64,000 nt of DNA, from assembly GCA_019703815.1 (NCBI GenBank), contig AP023052.1, forward strand, positions 124,001-188,000. Direction: 5' to 3'. Positions 19,156 through 29,687 of the stretch are shown here, piece by piece. Numbering within the stretch: position 1 is the stretch's first letter; each line of letters starts with the position of its first letter. The notes below the pieces were generated by a model that was given only the letters and a program-made list of their open reading frames with translations, did not search any database and had not been told where the DNA came from. A program made the translations under genes and the position numbers. Source of the stretch: Thaumasiovibrio occultus (GTDB lineage Bacteria > Pseudomonadota > Gammaproteobacteria > Enterobacterales > Vibrionaceae).

Positions 19156-19830
19156 ATGAATTTAAAGAACATGCCAGAAGCGTCGCGGCCAAGAGAGAAG
19201 CTCTTATCACGCGGCGCTAACGCACTCAGTGACGCCGAGTTACTCGCAGTTTTCTTACGCACCGGGATCAGCGGGATGAATGCAATAGAGCTTGCCGATC
19301 ACTTATTGCGTGAGTTTGGCTCGTTAAGAGCCTTACTTCTGGCAGATAAATCCTCGTTTTGTCAGCATAAAGGGTTAGGACCGGCAAAATTTGCACTTTT
19401 ACAGGCGATGCTAGAGATGCAGCAACGCTATTTGGCGGAAGTGATGCAAAAGGGGAGCGCTCTCACCAGCCCACAACAGACGCGGCATTACTTAACCTGT
19501 TTGCTGCGTGATAAAGCCCGCGAAAACTTCTTGGTGCTGTTTTTAGATAATCAACATAGGGTTATCACTGAAGAGGTGATGTTTGAGGGCACAATTGATG
19601 CTGCCAGCGTTTATCCGCGTGAAGTGGTAAAAAGATCGCTCGAACTTAATGCAGCGGCGCTCATTTTAGCGCATAATCACCCGTCGGGCGTGGCAGAACC
19701 TAGTCAAGCAGACCGGCGGATCACTCGCAGAATCAGTGATGCGCTGGCATTAGTCGATATACGGGTGCTGGACCATTTTGTGGTCGGTGACGGAGACATC
19801 GTTTCTTTTTCTGAACGTGGTTGGATGTAA
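19156..19830 (+). CDS. radC: RadC family JAMM-domain protein
   Basis: A 224-residue RadC-type protein. The C-terminal JAMM/MPN metal site is complete ([14 protein letters not shown], fitting His-X-His-X7-Ser-X2-Asp), preceded by a helix-hairpin-helix-like N-terminal region ([14 protein letters not shown], then [13 protein letters not shown]). The historical role in DNA repair is disputed and the biochemical activity is unknown. The start follows a strong GGGGAG ribosome site. It is divergent from coaBC and followed by the rpmB-rpmG unit. Confidence 0.93.
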   Translation: MNLKNMPEASRPREKLLSRGANALSDAELLAVFLRTGISGMNAIELADHLLREFGSLRALLLADKSSFCQHKGLGPAKFALLQAMLEMQQRYLAEVMQKGSALTSPQQTRHYLTCLLRDKARENFLVLFLDNQHRVITEEVMFEGTIDAASVYPREVVKRSLELNAAALILAHNHPSGVAEPSQADRRITRRISDALALVDIRVLDHFVVGDGDIVSFSERGWM

Positions 19831-19890
19831 TTTCGACAAAAAAACGATCAAAAAATGAAGAAAGGATCTGCTCGGGACTTGAGCAACTGC

Positions 19891-19917
19891 TTCTGACTTA
19901 GTATAATGCGCGACCTT
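19891..19917 (+). promoter_or_regulatory. Probable rpmB-rpmG promoter (-10 TATAAT)
   Basis: A perfect -10 hexamer TATAAT lies at 19912-19917, about 87 bp before rpmB. The -35 is poor (TTCTGA at 19891-19896 with a short 15-bp spacer). A leader of this length is usual for ribosomal-protein genes. Confidence 0.5.
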
Positions 19918-20003
19918 TGATAGCCCTAGTTAGGTTCTAACGGTTGTTAGTTCAGAGATAGCTTGGGTTGATATCGAGCTGAAACGATTTGGAGAAGACA
20001 GCA

Positions 20004-20240
20004 ATGTCCCGAGTATGCCAAGTAACTGGCAAGCGTCCTGTAACGGGTAACAACCGTTCACACGCGCGTAATGCCACCAAGCGTCGTTTTCTGCCGAACC
20101 TGCAAACTCATCGTTTCTGGGTAGAAAGCGAAAAACGCTTCGTTAAACTTCGTCTGACCGCTAAGGGTATGCGTATCATCGACAAGAAAGGTATTGATTC
20201 CGTTCTTGCTGAAATGCGTGCTCGTGGTGAGAACGTTTAA
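20004..20240 (+). CDS. rpmB: 50S ribosomal protein L28
   Basis: A 78-residue ribosomal protein of the large subunit. The N terminus [17 protein letters not shown] and the basic stretch [16 protein letters not shown] are typical. Only one cysteine is present, so this is the form without a zinc ribbon. The start is the ATG at 20004, with GGAGAAGACAGCA before it; an upstream in-frame ATG (19989) overlaps that ribosome site. It pairs with rpmG as in E. coli. Confidence 0.98.
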   Translation: MSRVCQVTGKRPVTGNNRSHARNATKRRFLPNLQTHRFWVESEKRFVKLRLTAKGMRIIDKKGIDSVLAEMRARGENV

Positions 20241-20253
20241 GAGGATTTGAACC

Positions 20254-20421
20254 ATGGCTAAAGGCATTCGTGAGAAGATCCGCCTAGTATCATCTGCTGG
20301 TACCGGTCACTTCTACACCACTGACAAGAACAAGCGTAACATGCCAGGCAAATTTGAGATCAAGAAATTTGATCCAGTTGTTCGCCAGCACGTTATGTAC
20401 AAAGAAGCGAAAATCAAGTAA
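20254..20421 (+). CDS. rpmG: 50S ribosomal protein L33
   Basis: A 55-residue ribosomal protein beginning [16 protein letters not shown] and ending KEAKIK, 13 bp after rpmB and preceded by an AGAGGA ribosome site. It contains no cysteine, so it is the zinc-independent (C-minus) form. A strong terminator follows 22 bp later. Confidence 0.98.
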   Translation: MAKGIREKIRLVSSAGTGHFYTTDKNKRNMPGKFEIKKFDPVVRQHVMYKEAKIK

Positions 20422-20443
20422 TTGATTGCCACTTTATTTGTTC

Positions 20444-20471
20444 AAAAAACCCGGTAATGCCGGGTTTTTTT
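20444..20471 (+). terminator. Terminator after rpmB-rpmG
   Basis: AAAAAACCCGG (20444-20454) / CCGGGTTTTTT (20460-20470) with a TAATG loop and a T run. Confidence 0.9.
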
Positions 20472-20625
20472 ATGCCTGAAATTCGCCCAGCGGCGATGTT
20501 ACGCCCTCTCTTTTTCACCACTTCAAACTTCCCCTATTTTTCCTTTTGCTTGTTTATCGATAGTGTTGTCGTCTCCGAAGATTTGTTACAGTGAAAACTG
20601 TTTTCCTTATCAGCTAGGAACTGGG

Positions 20626-21096
20626 ATGAAACTGAGTCGTAGAGGCTGGAATAACGTTTTGATGATCGGCAGCCTGTTATGTATTGCTGCGGTGCAATTG
20701 CCTGAATTAATTAAGCAGCGCCTCGGCGTTGAAGCGCAAAGCGTCACCACTGAGCTGCTGCCGTTTGCCGCCACGATCGAGCGAATTGCGATGCCTGAGA
20801 TGGTACTGTCGCAACAGCAAGGGGAGTGGCAAACCGATCGCCCGATCCCGATCGACGCGAGCGTATTGGCTGCGCGTTGGGGCGAGTTATCGGGAACCTT
20901 AGTCTCGGGTGAGGTAATTGAACAGTTGCGGCCACAGATGATCTCGCCACTCACGGTGGAAGTGTCGATCGCCGAACGCGAGGAGCCTTATAGGATCACC
21001 GCTTATTCTCTGCCGAGTTTTTGGCTGATGCAAAACTGGCAGTCGCAGTGGATCGCGATCACTGTCGATGGCCATTATCTCTTCCCGAACTTATAA
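20626..21096 (+). CDS. Hypothetical membrane-anchored protein upstream of mutM
   Basis: A 156-residue protein of unknown function. A single N-terminal hydrophobic helix (NVLMIGSLLCIAAVQLP, about residues 10-26) would anchor it in the inner membrane or act as a signal, with a ~125-residue periplasmic part rich in beta-like segments. I start at the ATG at 20626 (MKLSRRGWNN), with AGGA 6 bp upstream, rather than 21 codons earlier. Its stop overlaps the ribosome site of mutM, so the two genes are probably cotranscribed, with no obvious functional link. Confidence 0.8.
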   Translation: MKLSRRGWNNVLMIGSLLCIAAVQLPELIKQRLGVEAQSVTTELLPFAATIERIAMPEMVLSQQQGEWQTDRPIPIDASVLAARWGELSGTLVSGEVIEQLRPQMISPLTVEVSIAEREEPYRITAYSLPSFWLMQNWQSQWIAITVDGHYLFPNL

Positions 21097-21105
21097 GGAG
21101 CGCGC

Positions 21106-21915
21106 GTGCCGGAATTACCTGAAGTCGAAGTCAGTCGCTTGGGGATCACCCCGCATTTGCAAGGCCAGAAGATCAGTAAGGTGATTGTACGCCAGCGTCA
21201 GTTGCGTTGGTGGGTGCCTGATGAGGTGCTGGATCTTGCGGGGCAAACCATCCAATCGATAGAGCGTCGCGCCAAGTATCTGCTGCTGCACACTGAAAAG
21301 GGGGCGGTGATCATTCATTTGGGGATGTCAGGTAATTTACGTGTACTGCCACATGCCACGCCGCCGGCAAAGCACGATCATGTCGATCTACTGCTTGCCA
21401 ATGGGCAAATGCTGCGTTACCACGATCCGCGTCGCTTTGGTGCTTGGTTATGGCAAGCGCCCGATGAGGTACATCAAGCGCTGAGTCAGCTTGGCCCTGA
21501 GCCATTGGAAGATGAATTCAATAGCGTTTACCTGCTCGAAAAAGCCAAAAGCCGTAAAACGGCGATTAAAGTCTTCTTGATGACTAACGCGGTTGTGGTG
21601 GGCGTTGGCAATATCTACGCCAATGAGTCTCTGTTTATGGCGGGTATTGATCCGCGCCGCGCAGCAGGTACGTTAACGTCCGATGAAGCTACGCGTTTGG
21701 TCGACATCATCAAACAAGTGCTGCGCCGCGCCATTGCGCAAGGGGGCACCACCTTGAAAGACTTCCAGCAAACCGACGGTAAACCCGGCTATTTTGCACA
21801 AGAGCTATTGGTTTACGGCAAAAAAGGAGAGCCTTGTCCGAGCTGCAATACTGAACTCAAAGAAGTGAAACTCGGGCAGCGCGCTACCACCTACTGCCCG
21901 CAGTGCCAGAAGTAA
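21106..21915 (+). CDS. mutM: Formamidopyrimidine-DNA glycosylase (Fpg/MutM)
   Basis: MutM excises 8-oxoguanine and formamidopyrimidines from DNA and cleaves the backbone. The 269 residues begin with the catalytic proline and glutamate (PELPEVEV after the start residue), contain the active-site lysine in [10 protein letters not shown] and the helix-two-turn-helix region [16 protein letters not shown], and end in a four-Cys zinc finger (CPSCN...CPQCQK). The start codon is GTG, supported by AAGGAG 6 bp upstream and by the requirement for a proline at position 2. Confidence 0.97.
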   Translation: MPELPEVEVSRLGITPHLQGQKISKVIVRQRQLRWWVPDEVLDLAGQTIQSIERRAKYLLLHTEKGAVIIHLGMSGNLRVLPHATPPAKHDHVDLLLANGQMLRYHDPRRFGAWLWQAPDEVHQALSQLGPEPLEDEFNSVYLLEKAKSRKTAIKVFLMTNAVVVGVGNIYANESLFMAGIDPRRAAGTLTSDEATRLVDIIKQVLRRAIAQGGTTLKDFQQTDGKPGYFAQELLVYGKKGEPCPSCNTELKEVKLGQRATTYCPQCQK

Positions 21916-21927
21916 GGTTTCAGAATA

Positions 21928-21954
21928 GAAAAAGGCTCCTCAGGGAGCCTTTTC
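21928..21954. terminator. Bidirectional terminator between mutM and coaD
   Basis: GAAAAAGGCTCC (21928-21939) / GGAGCCTTTTC (21944-21954) with a TCAG loop, between convergent genes. Confidence 0.8.
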
Positions 21955-22000
21955 GATTCATTGGGTATGCCTTTGGGAGGCTTAAACCGTGATGGGTATT

Positions 22001-22495
<495 letters not shown>

Positions 22496-22562
22496 CTAGC
22501 TATCGGTAAAATTGGGAAGATAGAATACCTAGTAAATTTAGAGTTTACTAGGCATTGGAATA

Positions 22563-23585
22563 ATGACAACACAGAAAGTAATCCTTCATATTAATATGGC
22601 GTCAGGGTTTGGCGGTGGTGAAGTTCAGACACTGAATCTCATCAGTCATATCAGTAATTATCAGCAATATTGTCTTGCTAAATCAGGCAAGGCATTTCAA
22701 ATGCGCTGCCAGCAGGCGTGCTCAGCAGTAACTCAGCTTAACTTAAAGCAAGCCTTTGTATTGGCGTGGAAGCATAAGAAACAACTTATTATCCATGCGC
22801 ATGATGGAAGGGCGGTTCATATCGCGTCATTGCTAAAGCGACTCTTTGGCTGCAAAGTGGTGATTACTCGGCGTATGGATAAAGCGATAAAGAACAGCGG
22901 TTTTTCTAGAGCGTCCTACATTGACGCCGATCGTTTAGTTGCCGTCAGCCATGCAGTAAAAGGAAGTCTTTCCTTTGCGGGAAAGCCAGTAGTAGTGATC
23001 CCGGACTCCTATTCAGATTTGCCATCGTCGGAAAATGAAGCGATTAAGTTGGCGCAGTTCGACGGCAAGTTTGTGGTATCGCATATCGCTAATTTACTGC
23101 CTATAAAAAATCATGAACTTACTTTGGCTCTTGCACGCCTAGTTGAGCCTTTACGTCAGGATGTTGTGTTTCTGCTGGTCGGTGATGGGAAAGAGCGGAG
23201 CCGGTTAGAAACCGCAGCACAAGGCTTAACCAATGTGGTGTTTTGGGGCTTTACACCCTTTGTGAAAGATATTCTCGATAGAACCGATCTTTTATTGCTA
23301 CCTTCACATAGTGAAGGTTTGGGATCGATTATTTTGGAAGGTTATCAACATGGTATCCCTGTTATTGCTGCCAAAGTGGGAGGGGTGCCTGATGTTGTGC
23401 AAGATGGAAAAACTGGCGCATTGATCACCGATGGTGGTGCTCAAGATTATTTGGCTGCATTGATGCGTTTTCTGGATCAGGATGCAATGATTGAAAACTG
23501 CAAAACGGAAATAGCCGCTATTGCCGATAGCTATTCACCAGCGGCAATAGCAGAACGCTATATGGGCCTATATCAGGATTTATGA
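22563..23585 (+). CDS. Glycosyltransferase family 4 protein (LPS core locus)
   Basis: A 340-residue retaining GT-B glycosyltransferase that probably adds a sugar to the lipopolysaccharide core; donor and acceptor are unknown. The N-terminal acceptor domain opens with [20 protein letters not shown]. The C-terminal nucleotide-sugar domain has the E-X7-E region ([19 protein letters not shown]) and [14 protein letters not shown]. The ribosome site is weak. Its 3' end overlaps the convergent glycosyltransferase gene by 13 bp. It is transcribed away from coaD. Confidence 0.85.
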   Translation: MTTQKVILHINMASGFGGGEVQTLNLISHISNYQQYCLAKSGKAFQMRCQQACSAVTQLNLKQAFVLAWKHKKQLIIHAHDGRAVHIASLLKRLFGCKVVITRRMDKAIKNSGFSRASYIDADRLVAVSHAVKGSLSFAGKPVVVIPDSYSDLPSSENEAIKLAQFDGKFVVSHIANLLPIKNHELTLALARLVEPLRQDVVFLLVGDGKERSRLETAAQGLTNVVFWGFTPFVKDILDRTDLLLLPSHSEGLGSIILEGYQHGIPVIAAKVGGVPDVVQDGKTGALITDGGAQDYLAALMRFLDQDAMIENCKTEIAAIADSYSPAAIAERYMGLYQDL

Positions 23586-24346
23586 TTGTCTTTTTCCCAT
23601 AAGCAGAGATATTTGTTAAACGCAGAAAAAGACGAAAGCATTGATAGAATAAGGCCTTGTTTACCAGCAAGAAAGCCGCGTTTTAGTACGTACATTTTTA
23701 TAAAGCAGTATAGGCCATGGCTAAATGGAGAGCATAGCGATACCCGCTTACCTTTTGCGTATCTGTCTTCACTCCATGATTTGGCGTAATAATTCGACTT
23801 ATTTAGATAATGGCTAATGTTTTGATAAGGGTAGTGGATAAGGTCTCCGGTGAGTTTTTCCACAGGTAGATTACCCTCTATGACTTTTTCATGTACTAAA
23901 GCGTTATTGTAGGTGGTTGAGTTGGTTTTGTAGAGTCGTGAAACGTAATCAGGGTACCAACCACCATAACGGATCTCTTTGTCAAGGAAGACACTTAGTC
24001 GATTAGTGCGGTAGATACAGTCGTTGTTATTTAAAACGGCTTCCTCTATAGCGCTGCGTAGCTCTGGTGTAACACGCTCATCGGCATCTAACCAAAGTAC
24101 ATAGTCAGCGGTGACGTATTGTTGCGCGCGTTGGCGTTGCAGCCCAAAGCCGGGCCAATCGTCAGAGACGTAAAACTTTTCTGTGTAACGACGCGCGATC
24201 TTTTCGGTGGCGTCTGTACTGCCTGAATCGAGGATCACGATTTCATCGACCCAGTCTGCAACGGAAGCAAGACAGGCATCGAGATGTTGAGCTTCGTTTT
24301 TTACAATGAGCGCAACGGCAAGTGTAGCACGTGTTGTGTTATCCAT
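23573..24346 (-). CDS. Glycosyltransferase family 2 protein, WaaE/KdtX-like
   Basis: A 257-residue GT-A inverting glycosyltransferase. The N terminus has [28 protein letters not shown] and the metal-binding DADERV. The C-terminal segment has [17 protein letters not shown]. This combination matches the WaaE/KdtX group, which adds beta-1,4-glucose to the first heptose of the core in Klebsiella and Serratia. Its place beside coaD and waaA also matches kdtX. The sugar specificity is inferred. The gene lies 3 bp after the GT9 gene on the same strand, so the two probably form an operon. Confidence 0.85.
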   Translation of the reverse strand: MDNTTRATLAVALIVKNEAQHLDACLASVADWVDEIVILDSGSTDATEKIARRYTEKFYVSDDWPGFGLQRQRAQQYVTADYVLWLDADERVTPELRSAIEEAVLNNNDCIYRTNRLSVFLDKEIRYGGWYPDYVSRLYKTNSTTYNNALVHEKVIEGNLPVEKLTGDLIHYPYQNISHYLNKSNYYAKSWSEDRYAKGKRVSLCSPFSHGLYCFIKMYVLKRGFLAGKQGLILSMLSSFSAFNKYLCLWEKDNHKS

Positions 24347-24349
24347 TTT

Positions 24350-25393
24350 TTAATCCTGTAATAACGCGTCGACCTTGGCGATAACCGCGCTTGTTTCAAT
24401 GCGGGACATGAGGTCTTTGCCCTTATTTCGTGTTCCCCAAGGCAGTTGCTCGGCAGGTTTGCCGTGTTGTTCTTGAGCTATTTCGTCATACGCATTAATA
24501 GTTGTCACTAAGCTATTATATGGCCCAGTTCGGCGCGGATCACTGTGAGCATAGAGGCCAATGACTGGCGTGCCTTGGGTCGTAGCCATGTGCGCAGGGC
24601 CCGAATCTGGTGCTATGACCACATCTGCCAATTTGAGTAGACTCATTAGCTGTAAGAGTGAGGTTTGTCCAATAAGGTTGAGGGGGGCTTGGGTGCAATG
24701 GTCACTAATTTCACGACCTAATTGGAGTTCACGTTCTGCGGGCGATCCCGTCAAGATCACTTGAATGCCTTTTTGATGAGCATGATTAATAACGTCGGCA
24801 TAGCGCTCAGGTAGCCAATTGCGCTCATCTTTGCTCGCGGCTGGCGAGATGATGACTGTTGGGTTTTGAATTGTTTGGTGAGCAAATTCGATTGCTGCTT
24901 CTGGCAGGGGGATGTGCCATTCAGGTTTATCAAAGGGTACACCCAGATCTCGGACGAAATCGGCAAAGTTATCTAGAACGTGGCTACTTGTTGATGTGTT
25001 GGTGATCTTGCGATTAGTAAACAACCATTGCCCTTCTTTGGCGCGATCTTTCGAGAATCCTACTTTGTGTTTAGCCTTGATCCCCCACGACAGTACGCTC
25101 GCACGAAGTGCGACTTGCATATGAAGTAATGCATCAAACTTTTCGTTATTAAGCGCATTCCACACGGCTTTCATGCCTTTGAACCCTTGGGATTTGTCAA
25201 AGGTGACAACGCGGATCTCGGGTAACACTGTTAGGAGTTGGGATTCTATCTTTCCAGCTATCCAGGTGATTTGAGTGTCGGGCCAATGGCGCTGAATAGC
25301 TTGAACCGCTGCAATGGCATGGCAAACATCACCAATCGCGGAAAGTCGCAAAATACAGATTGATTTGGGTGCAGATGAGAACAGCGGTTGCAT
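24350..25393 (-). CDS. Glycosyltransferase family 9 (heptosyltransferase-like)
   Basis: A 347-residue GT-B enzyme of the heptosyltransferase family. Conserved features are CILRLSAIGDVCHAIAAVQA at the N terminus, PAASKDERNWLPERYADV near the middle, and the donor-site APDSGPAHMATTQGTPVIGL. It may be heptosyltransferase I (WaaC) or a WaaQ-type enzyme; the second heptosyltransferase, waaF, lies 2.2 kb away. I use the ATG at 25393, with AAGGA 6 bp upstream; the frame extends 53 codons further without family similarity. Confidence 0.87.
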   Translation of the reverse strand: MQPLFSSAPKSICILRLSAIGDVCHAIAAVQAIQRHWPDTQITWIAGKIESQLLTVLPEIRVVTFDKSQGFKGMKAVWNALNNEKFDALLHMQVALRASVLSWGIKAKHKVGFSKDRAKEGQWLFTNRKITNTSTSSHVLDNFADFVRDLGVPFDKPEWHIPLPEAAIEFAHQTIQNPTVIISPAASKDERNWLPERYADVINHAHQKGIQVILTGSPAERELQLGREISDHCTQAPLNLIGQTSLLQLMSLLKLADVVIAPDSGPAHMATTQGTPVIGLYAHSDPRRTGPYNSLVTTINAYDEIAQEQHGKPAEQLPWGTRNKGKDLMSRIETSAVIAKVDALLQD

Positions 25394-25633
25394 AGTATCC
25401 TTCAAGTAGCGATCGCGCTTTGTGTCTAATCCATGGCGGAACGACACCGAAAAGCCTTGATGTGAAGCGCTTAGGCTAAGTATTCTGGCCAAAAATATAG
25501 GGTATAGTGTAATACATTCAGTCTTTTGCCGAAACGATGAGCAAGTGTACACTTATTGATTTCGTGAGTGTACCGCCTGACGTGTCACGAGTAAGCGTGT
25601 AAGCCAAAGTAATTTCATGATAAGAGGACGTCC

Positions 25634-26359
25634 ATGGAGCAAATAACGTTAGCAGATGGTCAGGTGTGGTTTGACGCAGCATTGCTGACAGAGGCTGAGC
25701 TCGATAACGCGTTTGAGCCGACATTTTGGCAACACGCAGATAAAGTGATTGGCAGCGCAAAAGGTCGTGGGACCACTTGGTTTGTGCAAGGTGAGCGGGT
25801 GCCGATGGCGCTACGCCACTATCGTCGAGGTGGCCTTTTCGGAAAGATCGTCGAAGATCAGTACTGGTTTAACGGCTGGGATAAAACGCGCAGCTATCAA
25901 GAGCTGGTGGTACTGCAACACTTACGGCAATCAGGGGTCAATGTACCGCGCCCAGTAGCGGCGAAAGCAAGTAAAGTCGGTGGTCTTTTCTATCGTGCAG
26001 ACATCTTGATTGAGCAGGTAAGTGGCGCGCGTGATTTGGTGGCGCTTTTAGTGAAAACTCAGGTTGAGCAAAGCGTTTGGCAAGCCATCGGTGCTGAAAT
26101 TGGAAAAATGCACCGAGCCGGGGTGTGTCATACCGATCTGAATGCGCATAATATTTTGCTTGATGGCGATAACCGCGTGTGGCTTATCGATTTTGATAAG
26201 TGTATGCAGCGAGCAGGCGCTGATTGGCAGCAGGGTAATCTTGATCGTTTATTGCGCTCATTTGTCAAAGAGCGCAATAAAGTCGGGATTGATTTTGACG
26301 AAGCCAGTCATTGGAACTGGCTTCTAGAAGGGTACCGAGATACGTTGAATGCGGGTTAA
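25634..26359 (+). CDS. kdkA: 3-deoxy-D-manno-octulosonic acid kinase
   Basis: KdkA phosphorylates the 4-OH of the single inner-core Kdo, the arrangement found in Haemophilus and Vibrio in place of a second Kdo. The 241-residue protein has a kinase-like fold with the catalytic loop CHTDLNAHNILLD and the metal-binding WLIDFDKC, plus the N-terminal LRHYRRGGLFGKI. The start follows an AGAGG ribosome site. The stop abuts the convergent end of waaA with no gap. Its presence predicts that the adjacent WaaA transfers one Kdo. Confidence 0.95.
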   Translation: MEQITLADGQVWFDAALLTEAELDNAFEPTFWQHADKVIGSAKGRGTTWFVQGERVPMALRHYRRGGLFGKIVEDQYWFNGWDKTRSYQELVVLQHLRQSGVNVPRPVAAKASKVGGLFYRADILIEQVSGARDLVALLVKTQVEQSVWQAIGAEIGKMHRAGVCHTDLNAHNILLDGDNRVWLIDFDKCMQRAGADWQQGNLDRLLRSFVKERNKVGIDFDEASHWNWLLEGYRDTLNAG

Positions 26360-27631
26360 TCAGCCCACTTGTTTGAGAATACGCTCAATGGTGAAGGCCA
26401 TCGCGCCTTGGTTGGCTTTCACCACCGCTTTGGCTGTACTTGCCATCGCGTCGCACTTTTCTGTGTCTTGCAGCAGCTCGAGTAATTGAGAGGCGATGTC
26501 GGCCTCACTTTGCGCAATGATCGTCGCGCCAGCATCGGAGAGCTGAAGGGTGACATCGGTGAAGTTAAAAAAACTAGGGCCGATCAAGCTTGGTTTACCC
26601 AGCGCTGCAGGCTCGAGTAAGTTGTGTCCGCCAACTTTATCGCCAATCAGGCTGCCCCCCATTACTGTGATATCGGCGCTCTGCTGCATCACTAAAAGCT
26701 CTCCCATGGTGTCGCCAAGGTAGATCTGAGTGTCGCTATTGATACTCGGATTGACGCTACGACGAGCCGCAGTAAAACCTTCCTCTAAACAAAGCGCCGC
26801 AACGTCATCAAAACGCTCAGGATGGCGAGGCACCAAGATCAATATCGCATCGGGATACTGCGCGAGTACCTGTCGATGGATGCGCAGCATTTTTTCATCT
26901 TCCCCTTTATGGGTACTGGCAGCAATCCAAACCGGGCGGGTCGAGCCCAATGTCTCTCGCAGTGCATTACCTTCGGCAATTGTATTCGGGCTGATGGTGA
27001 GATCGTACTTGATAGAGCCGCTAACAGTGACTTTGTTGTCACTCACGCCGAGTTGCACAAAGCGATGTGCGTCGTCTTGATGCAGACAGAGGATCTGATC
27101 GACAGTCTTGGCGATGATGTTAAACAGCGGCTTGACTCGTTGATAGCCTTTGGCTGAGCGAGCAGAAAGGCGCGCGTTGATGACAGTGATCGGAATGCCC
27201 GCTTGATGCACTGTATGTAGCGTATTGGGCCACAGTTCAGTTTCTACGATCACTAGGGCTTGCGGTGCAACTGTTGCTAAAAAGCGACGGACGCAGTGGC
27301 TGAAATCGACAGGCATGTAGCGATGTTCGACTAAATCGCCCAATTTTTCAGCTTGCTCTGCACCGGTACTGGTGGTGGTGGTCAGTACAATAGGCTGGGC
27401 TGGCGACTGACGTTTTAACTCGCGGATCAGCGGTGATACCGCCAATACTTCACCGACAGAAACCGCATGGATCCACAGCGGTTTGTTAAACGAGGTTGCA
27501 GGTGTAAAGCCCCAGTGCTCTTTCCAGCGTTTGCCGATCGCCGGTTTGTTCGGGCGCTTGCGATACAGTCCCCATAACAGCAAGGGGCTCACCAGTGCTA
27601 AAACAAGGGTGTAGAGCGCGCGCACTAGCAT
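26360..27631 (-). CDS. waaA: 3-deoxy-D-manno-octulosonic acid transferase
   Basis: WaaA transfers Kdo from CMP-Kdo to lipid IVA, the first step of core assembly. The 423 residues match the family. An N-terminal membrane anchor (ALYTLVLALVSPLLLWGLY) is followed by HAVSVGEVLAV, NARLSARSAKGYQR and the C-terminal donor site GGHNLLEPAALGKPSLIGP. It overlaps the end of waaF by 7 bp, so translation is probably coupled. Given kdkA next door, it is probably monofunctional (one Kdo). Confidence 0.96.
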   Translation of the reverse strand: MLVRALYTLVLALVSPLLLWGLYRKRPNKPAIGKRWKEHWGFTPATSFNKPLWIHAVSVGEVLAVSPLIRELKRQSPAQPIVLTTTTSTGAEQAEKLGDLVEHRYMPVDFSHCVRRFLATVAPQALVIVETELWPNTLHTVHQAGIPITVINARLSARSAKGYQRVKPLFNIIAKTVDQILCLHQDDAHRFVQLGVSDNKVTVSGSIKYDLTISPNTIAEGNALRETLGSTRPVWIAASTHKGEDEKMLRIHRQVLAQYPDAILILVPRHPERFDDVAALCLEEGFTAARRSVNPSINSDTQIYLGDTMGELLVMQQSADITVMGGSLIGDKVGGHNLLEPAALGKPSLIGPSFFNFTDVTLQLSDAGATIIAQSEADIASQLLELLQDTEKCDAMASTAKAVVKANQGAMAFTIERILKQVG

Positions 27632-28674
27632 GCATCAACCTTAATCGCGTTGAGCTTGATGATTTCTGCGATAACTTGCTCGGGTTTTAGCTCGGTTAAA
27701 CATTTTAAATGTTGCTTCGGGCATTCACGTTCAAAGCAAGGGCGGCAGCCAATATCGGTATGCAGTACGGCAACATGCTCGGCCAGTGGTGGCGTGTAAC
27801 CAGGAGATGTCGAGCCGTACAGAGCGACTAGCTTACAGCCTACCGACGCGGCAATGTGCATTAACCCCGAATCATTGCTGACCACAGTCCCGCAGGCGGC
27901 AAGCAAATCAATCGCCTCAATCAGGCTGGTTTCACCGGCCAAGTTAGCGCAGTGTTGCTGCTGATCGTTGTTGAGCGCTGCAAGAATTTGACTGGTGACC
28001 TCTTTGTCTTTCGCTGAGCCAAACAGCCACACTTGGTAACCTTTATCGATGAGCTGACGCGCAGTTTCTTCAAAGTGGTATTCAGGCCAACGCTTGGCGG
28101 GGCCAAATTCAGCGCCAGGGCAGAGGCCGACTACAGGGCGATCGAGTGTCAGATGAAATTTGTCTAATGCTTGCTGCTGAACGGGTTTCTCGACCGTTAA
28201 TTTTGGTCGCGGCAAATCACTTAGATTACTGCTGTCGATCATCTCTGCCCGCGGATGTGCCAACGCTACGTAACGCTCAATCATCAGTGAGAAAGCTTTC
28301 TTGTTAGGACGCAGATCATTCAGTAAGCCATAACGCATTTCACCACGCCAGCCTGTGCGCGTCGGGATATTGGCAAACCAAGGGATCAGGGCTGACTTTG
28401 CCGAATTGGGCAAAATATAGGCGTGTTCGTAGTGCTTGGCTCGCAGCTCAACGCCAAGGCGACGACGTTCAGAAAGGGCGAAATCCCCGTGTCCTAAAGG
28501 CATGGCGATCACGTTGTCGACTTCAGGCATACGCTCAAGAATAGGGCGACACCAAGCCGGCGCCATCACGTCTAGTTGGCTATCTGGGTGGTGTTTTTTG
28601 AGCTCGATATAGAGAGTCTGAGACATCACCATATCGCCAACCCAAGAAGGGCCAATGATCAACATTTTCTTCAT
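27625..28674 (-). CDS. waaF: ADP-heptose:LPS heptosyltransferase II
   Basis: WaaF adds the second L-glycero-D-manno-heptose to the inner core. The 349-residue GT9 protein has the diagnostic N terminus GPSWVGDMVMSQTLY, the central LCPGAEFGPAKRWPEYHF, and the donor-site SNDSGLMHIAASVGCKLVAL. It is the first gene of a two-gene waaF-waaA unit. Its substrate is made by hldD, encoded at 34.3-35.3 kb. Confidence 0.95.
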   Translation of the reverse strand: MKKMLIIGPSWVGDMVMSQTLYIELKKHHPDSQLDVMAPAWCRPILERMPEVDNVIAMPLGHGDFALSERRRLGVELRAKHYEHAYILPNSAKSALIPWFANIPTRTGWRGEMRYGLLNDLRPNKKAFSLMIERYVALAHPRAEMIDSSNLSDLPRPKLTVEKPVQQQALDKFHLTLDRPVVGLCPGAEFGPAKRWPEYHFEETARQLIDKGYQVWLFGSAKDKEVTSQILAALNNDQQQHCANLAGETSLIEAIDLLAACGTVVSNDSGLMHIAASVGCKLVALYGSTSPGYTPPLAEHVAVLHTDIGCRPCFERECPKQHLKCLTELKPEQVIAEIIKLNAIKVDAC

Positions 28675-28890
28675 AACGACACGCTCTAGAACAGTGGACT
28701 GTAGGTTTTATAGTCTGAATGCTCACTATTCTACTTGAAATGGATGAGATTTATCATATTTGGTGCGTGTGATGGGAAAAATTAACAACTAGGAAGCCAT
28801 ATCAAGTGGTGGAAGTAAGGCGAAAGCGAATATTAGGTATTTTATTGATTTTGATTATAATGACAGCCTGGTATCAATTTGAGGTATAGC

Positions 28891-29622
28891 GTGAAGACCT
28901 TCGTTATTAGTTTGGCTGAGTCTACTGAACGTCGAGAAAGGGTTGTCAATGCAATGACTAATGCAGGTATTGACTTTGAGTTTATTGATGCCGTTGATGG
29001 CCGTAAAGGAGAACACCCTCTTTTAGCCAAATATAATGATGCAAAGCATTGTCAATATCATGGCCGTCCAGCTGTTCCTGGTGAAATAGGTTGTTATGCA
29101 AGCCACTATTTGGCATGGCAGAAGTGTGTCGAACTCGAAGAGCCGATCGTGATTTTTGAGGATGATTTTGCGTTGGTCGGTGACTTTCATACAGCGATTG
29201 ACATTTGCAAAAAAGAAATAACCTCTCATCCTTTTATTCGTTTAGAGCACTCTCTACCACGAGGTCAGTATAACTTAAAGCGGATTGGTGATTTTACGCT
29301 GACAAAATTTTTTAAGGTGCCTCAATGCGCAACCTGCTATGTCATTCATCCGTCGGCTGCCGCTCGTTTTATAGAGAAAAGTTTTGAGTTCTTTTTGCCT
29401 GTAGATGTATTTGTTCGTTATACATATTTGCACGGCGTGTCAATCTGCCATTTGAAACCTCATGTTGTTGAGCCGCTGGCACAAGATTCAATTATTGGTT
29501 TTAGGAAAAACAAAGTTAAAAATCCGATAATTAAACTTACACGCCCTCTACTGCGACTCGGTATTATGATTCGTATAGGCATCACTAATATTAAACAGCA
29601 TATTGCTCTTAAAGGCGTTTGA
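28891..29622 (+). CDS. Glycosyltransferase family 25 protein
   Basis: A 243-residue GT25 enzyme, the family of LPS galactosyl- and glucosyltransferases such as LgtB/Lex2B. It opens with KTFVISLAESTERRERVVNA, followed by FIDAVDGRKGEHP, GEIGCYASHYLAWQKCV and the acidic IFEDDF motif. I use the GTG at 28891 because GAGG lies 6 bp upstream; an in-frame TTG at 28879 overlaps that site. The region is visibly more AT-rich than the flanks. It is a lone plus-strand gene among minus-strand LPS genes. Confidence 0.85.
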   Translation: MKTFVISLAESTERRERVVNAMTNAGIDFEFIDAVDGRKGEHPLLAKYNDAKHCQYHGRPAVPGEIGCYASHYLAWQKCVELEEPIVIFEDDFALVGDFHTAIDICKKEITSHPFIRLEHSLPRGQYNLKRIGDFTLTKFFKVPQCATCYVIHPSAAARFIEKSFEFFLPVDVFVRYTYLHGVSICHLKPHVVEPLAQDSIIGFRKNKVKNPIIKLTRPLLRLGIMIRIGITNIKQHIALKGV

Positions 29623-29687
29623 TTAACTCTAGATTGTGAAAAGGGGGAGATGTCAGCTATTTTTTTAGCGTTCCCCTTACTCGCTTT

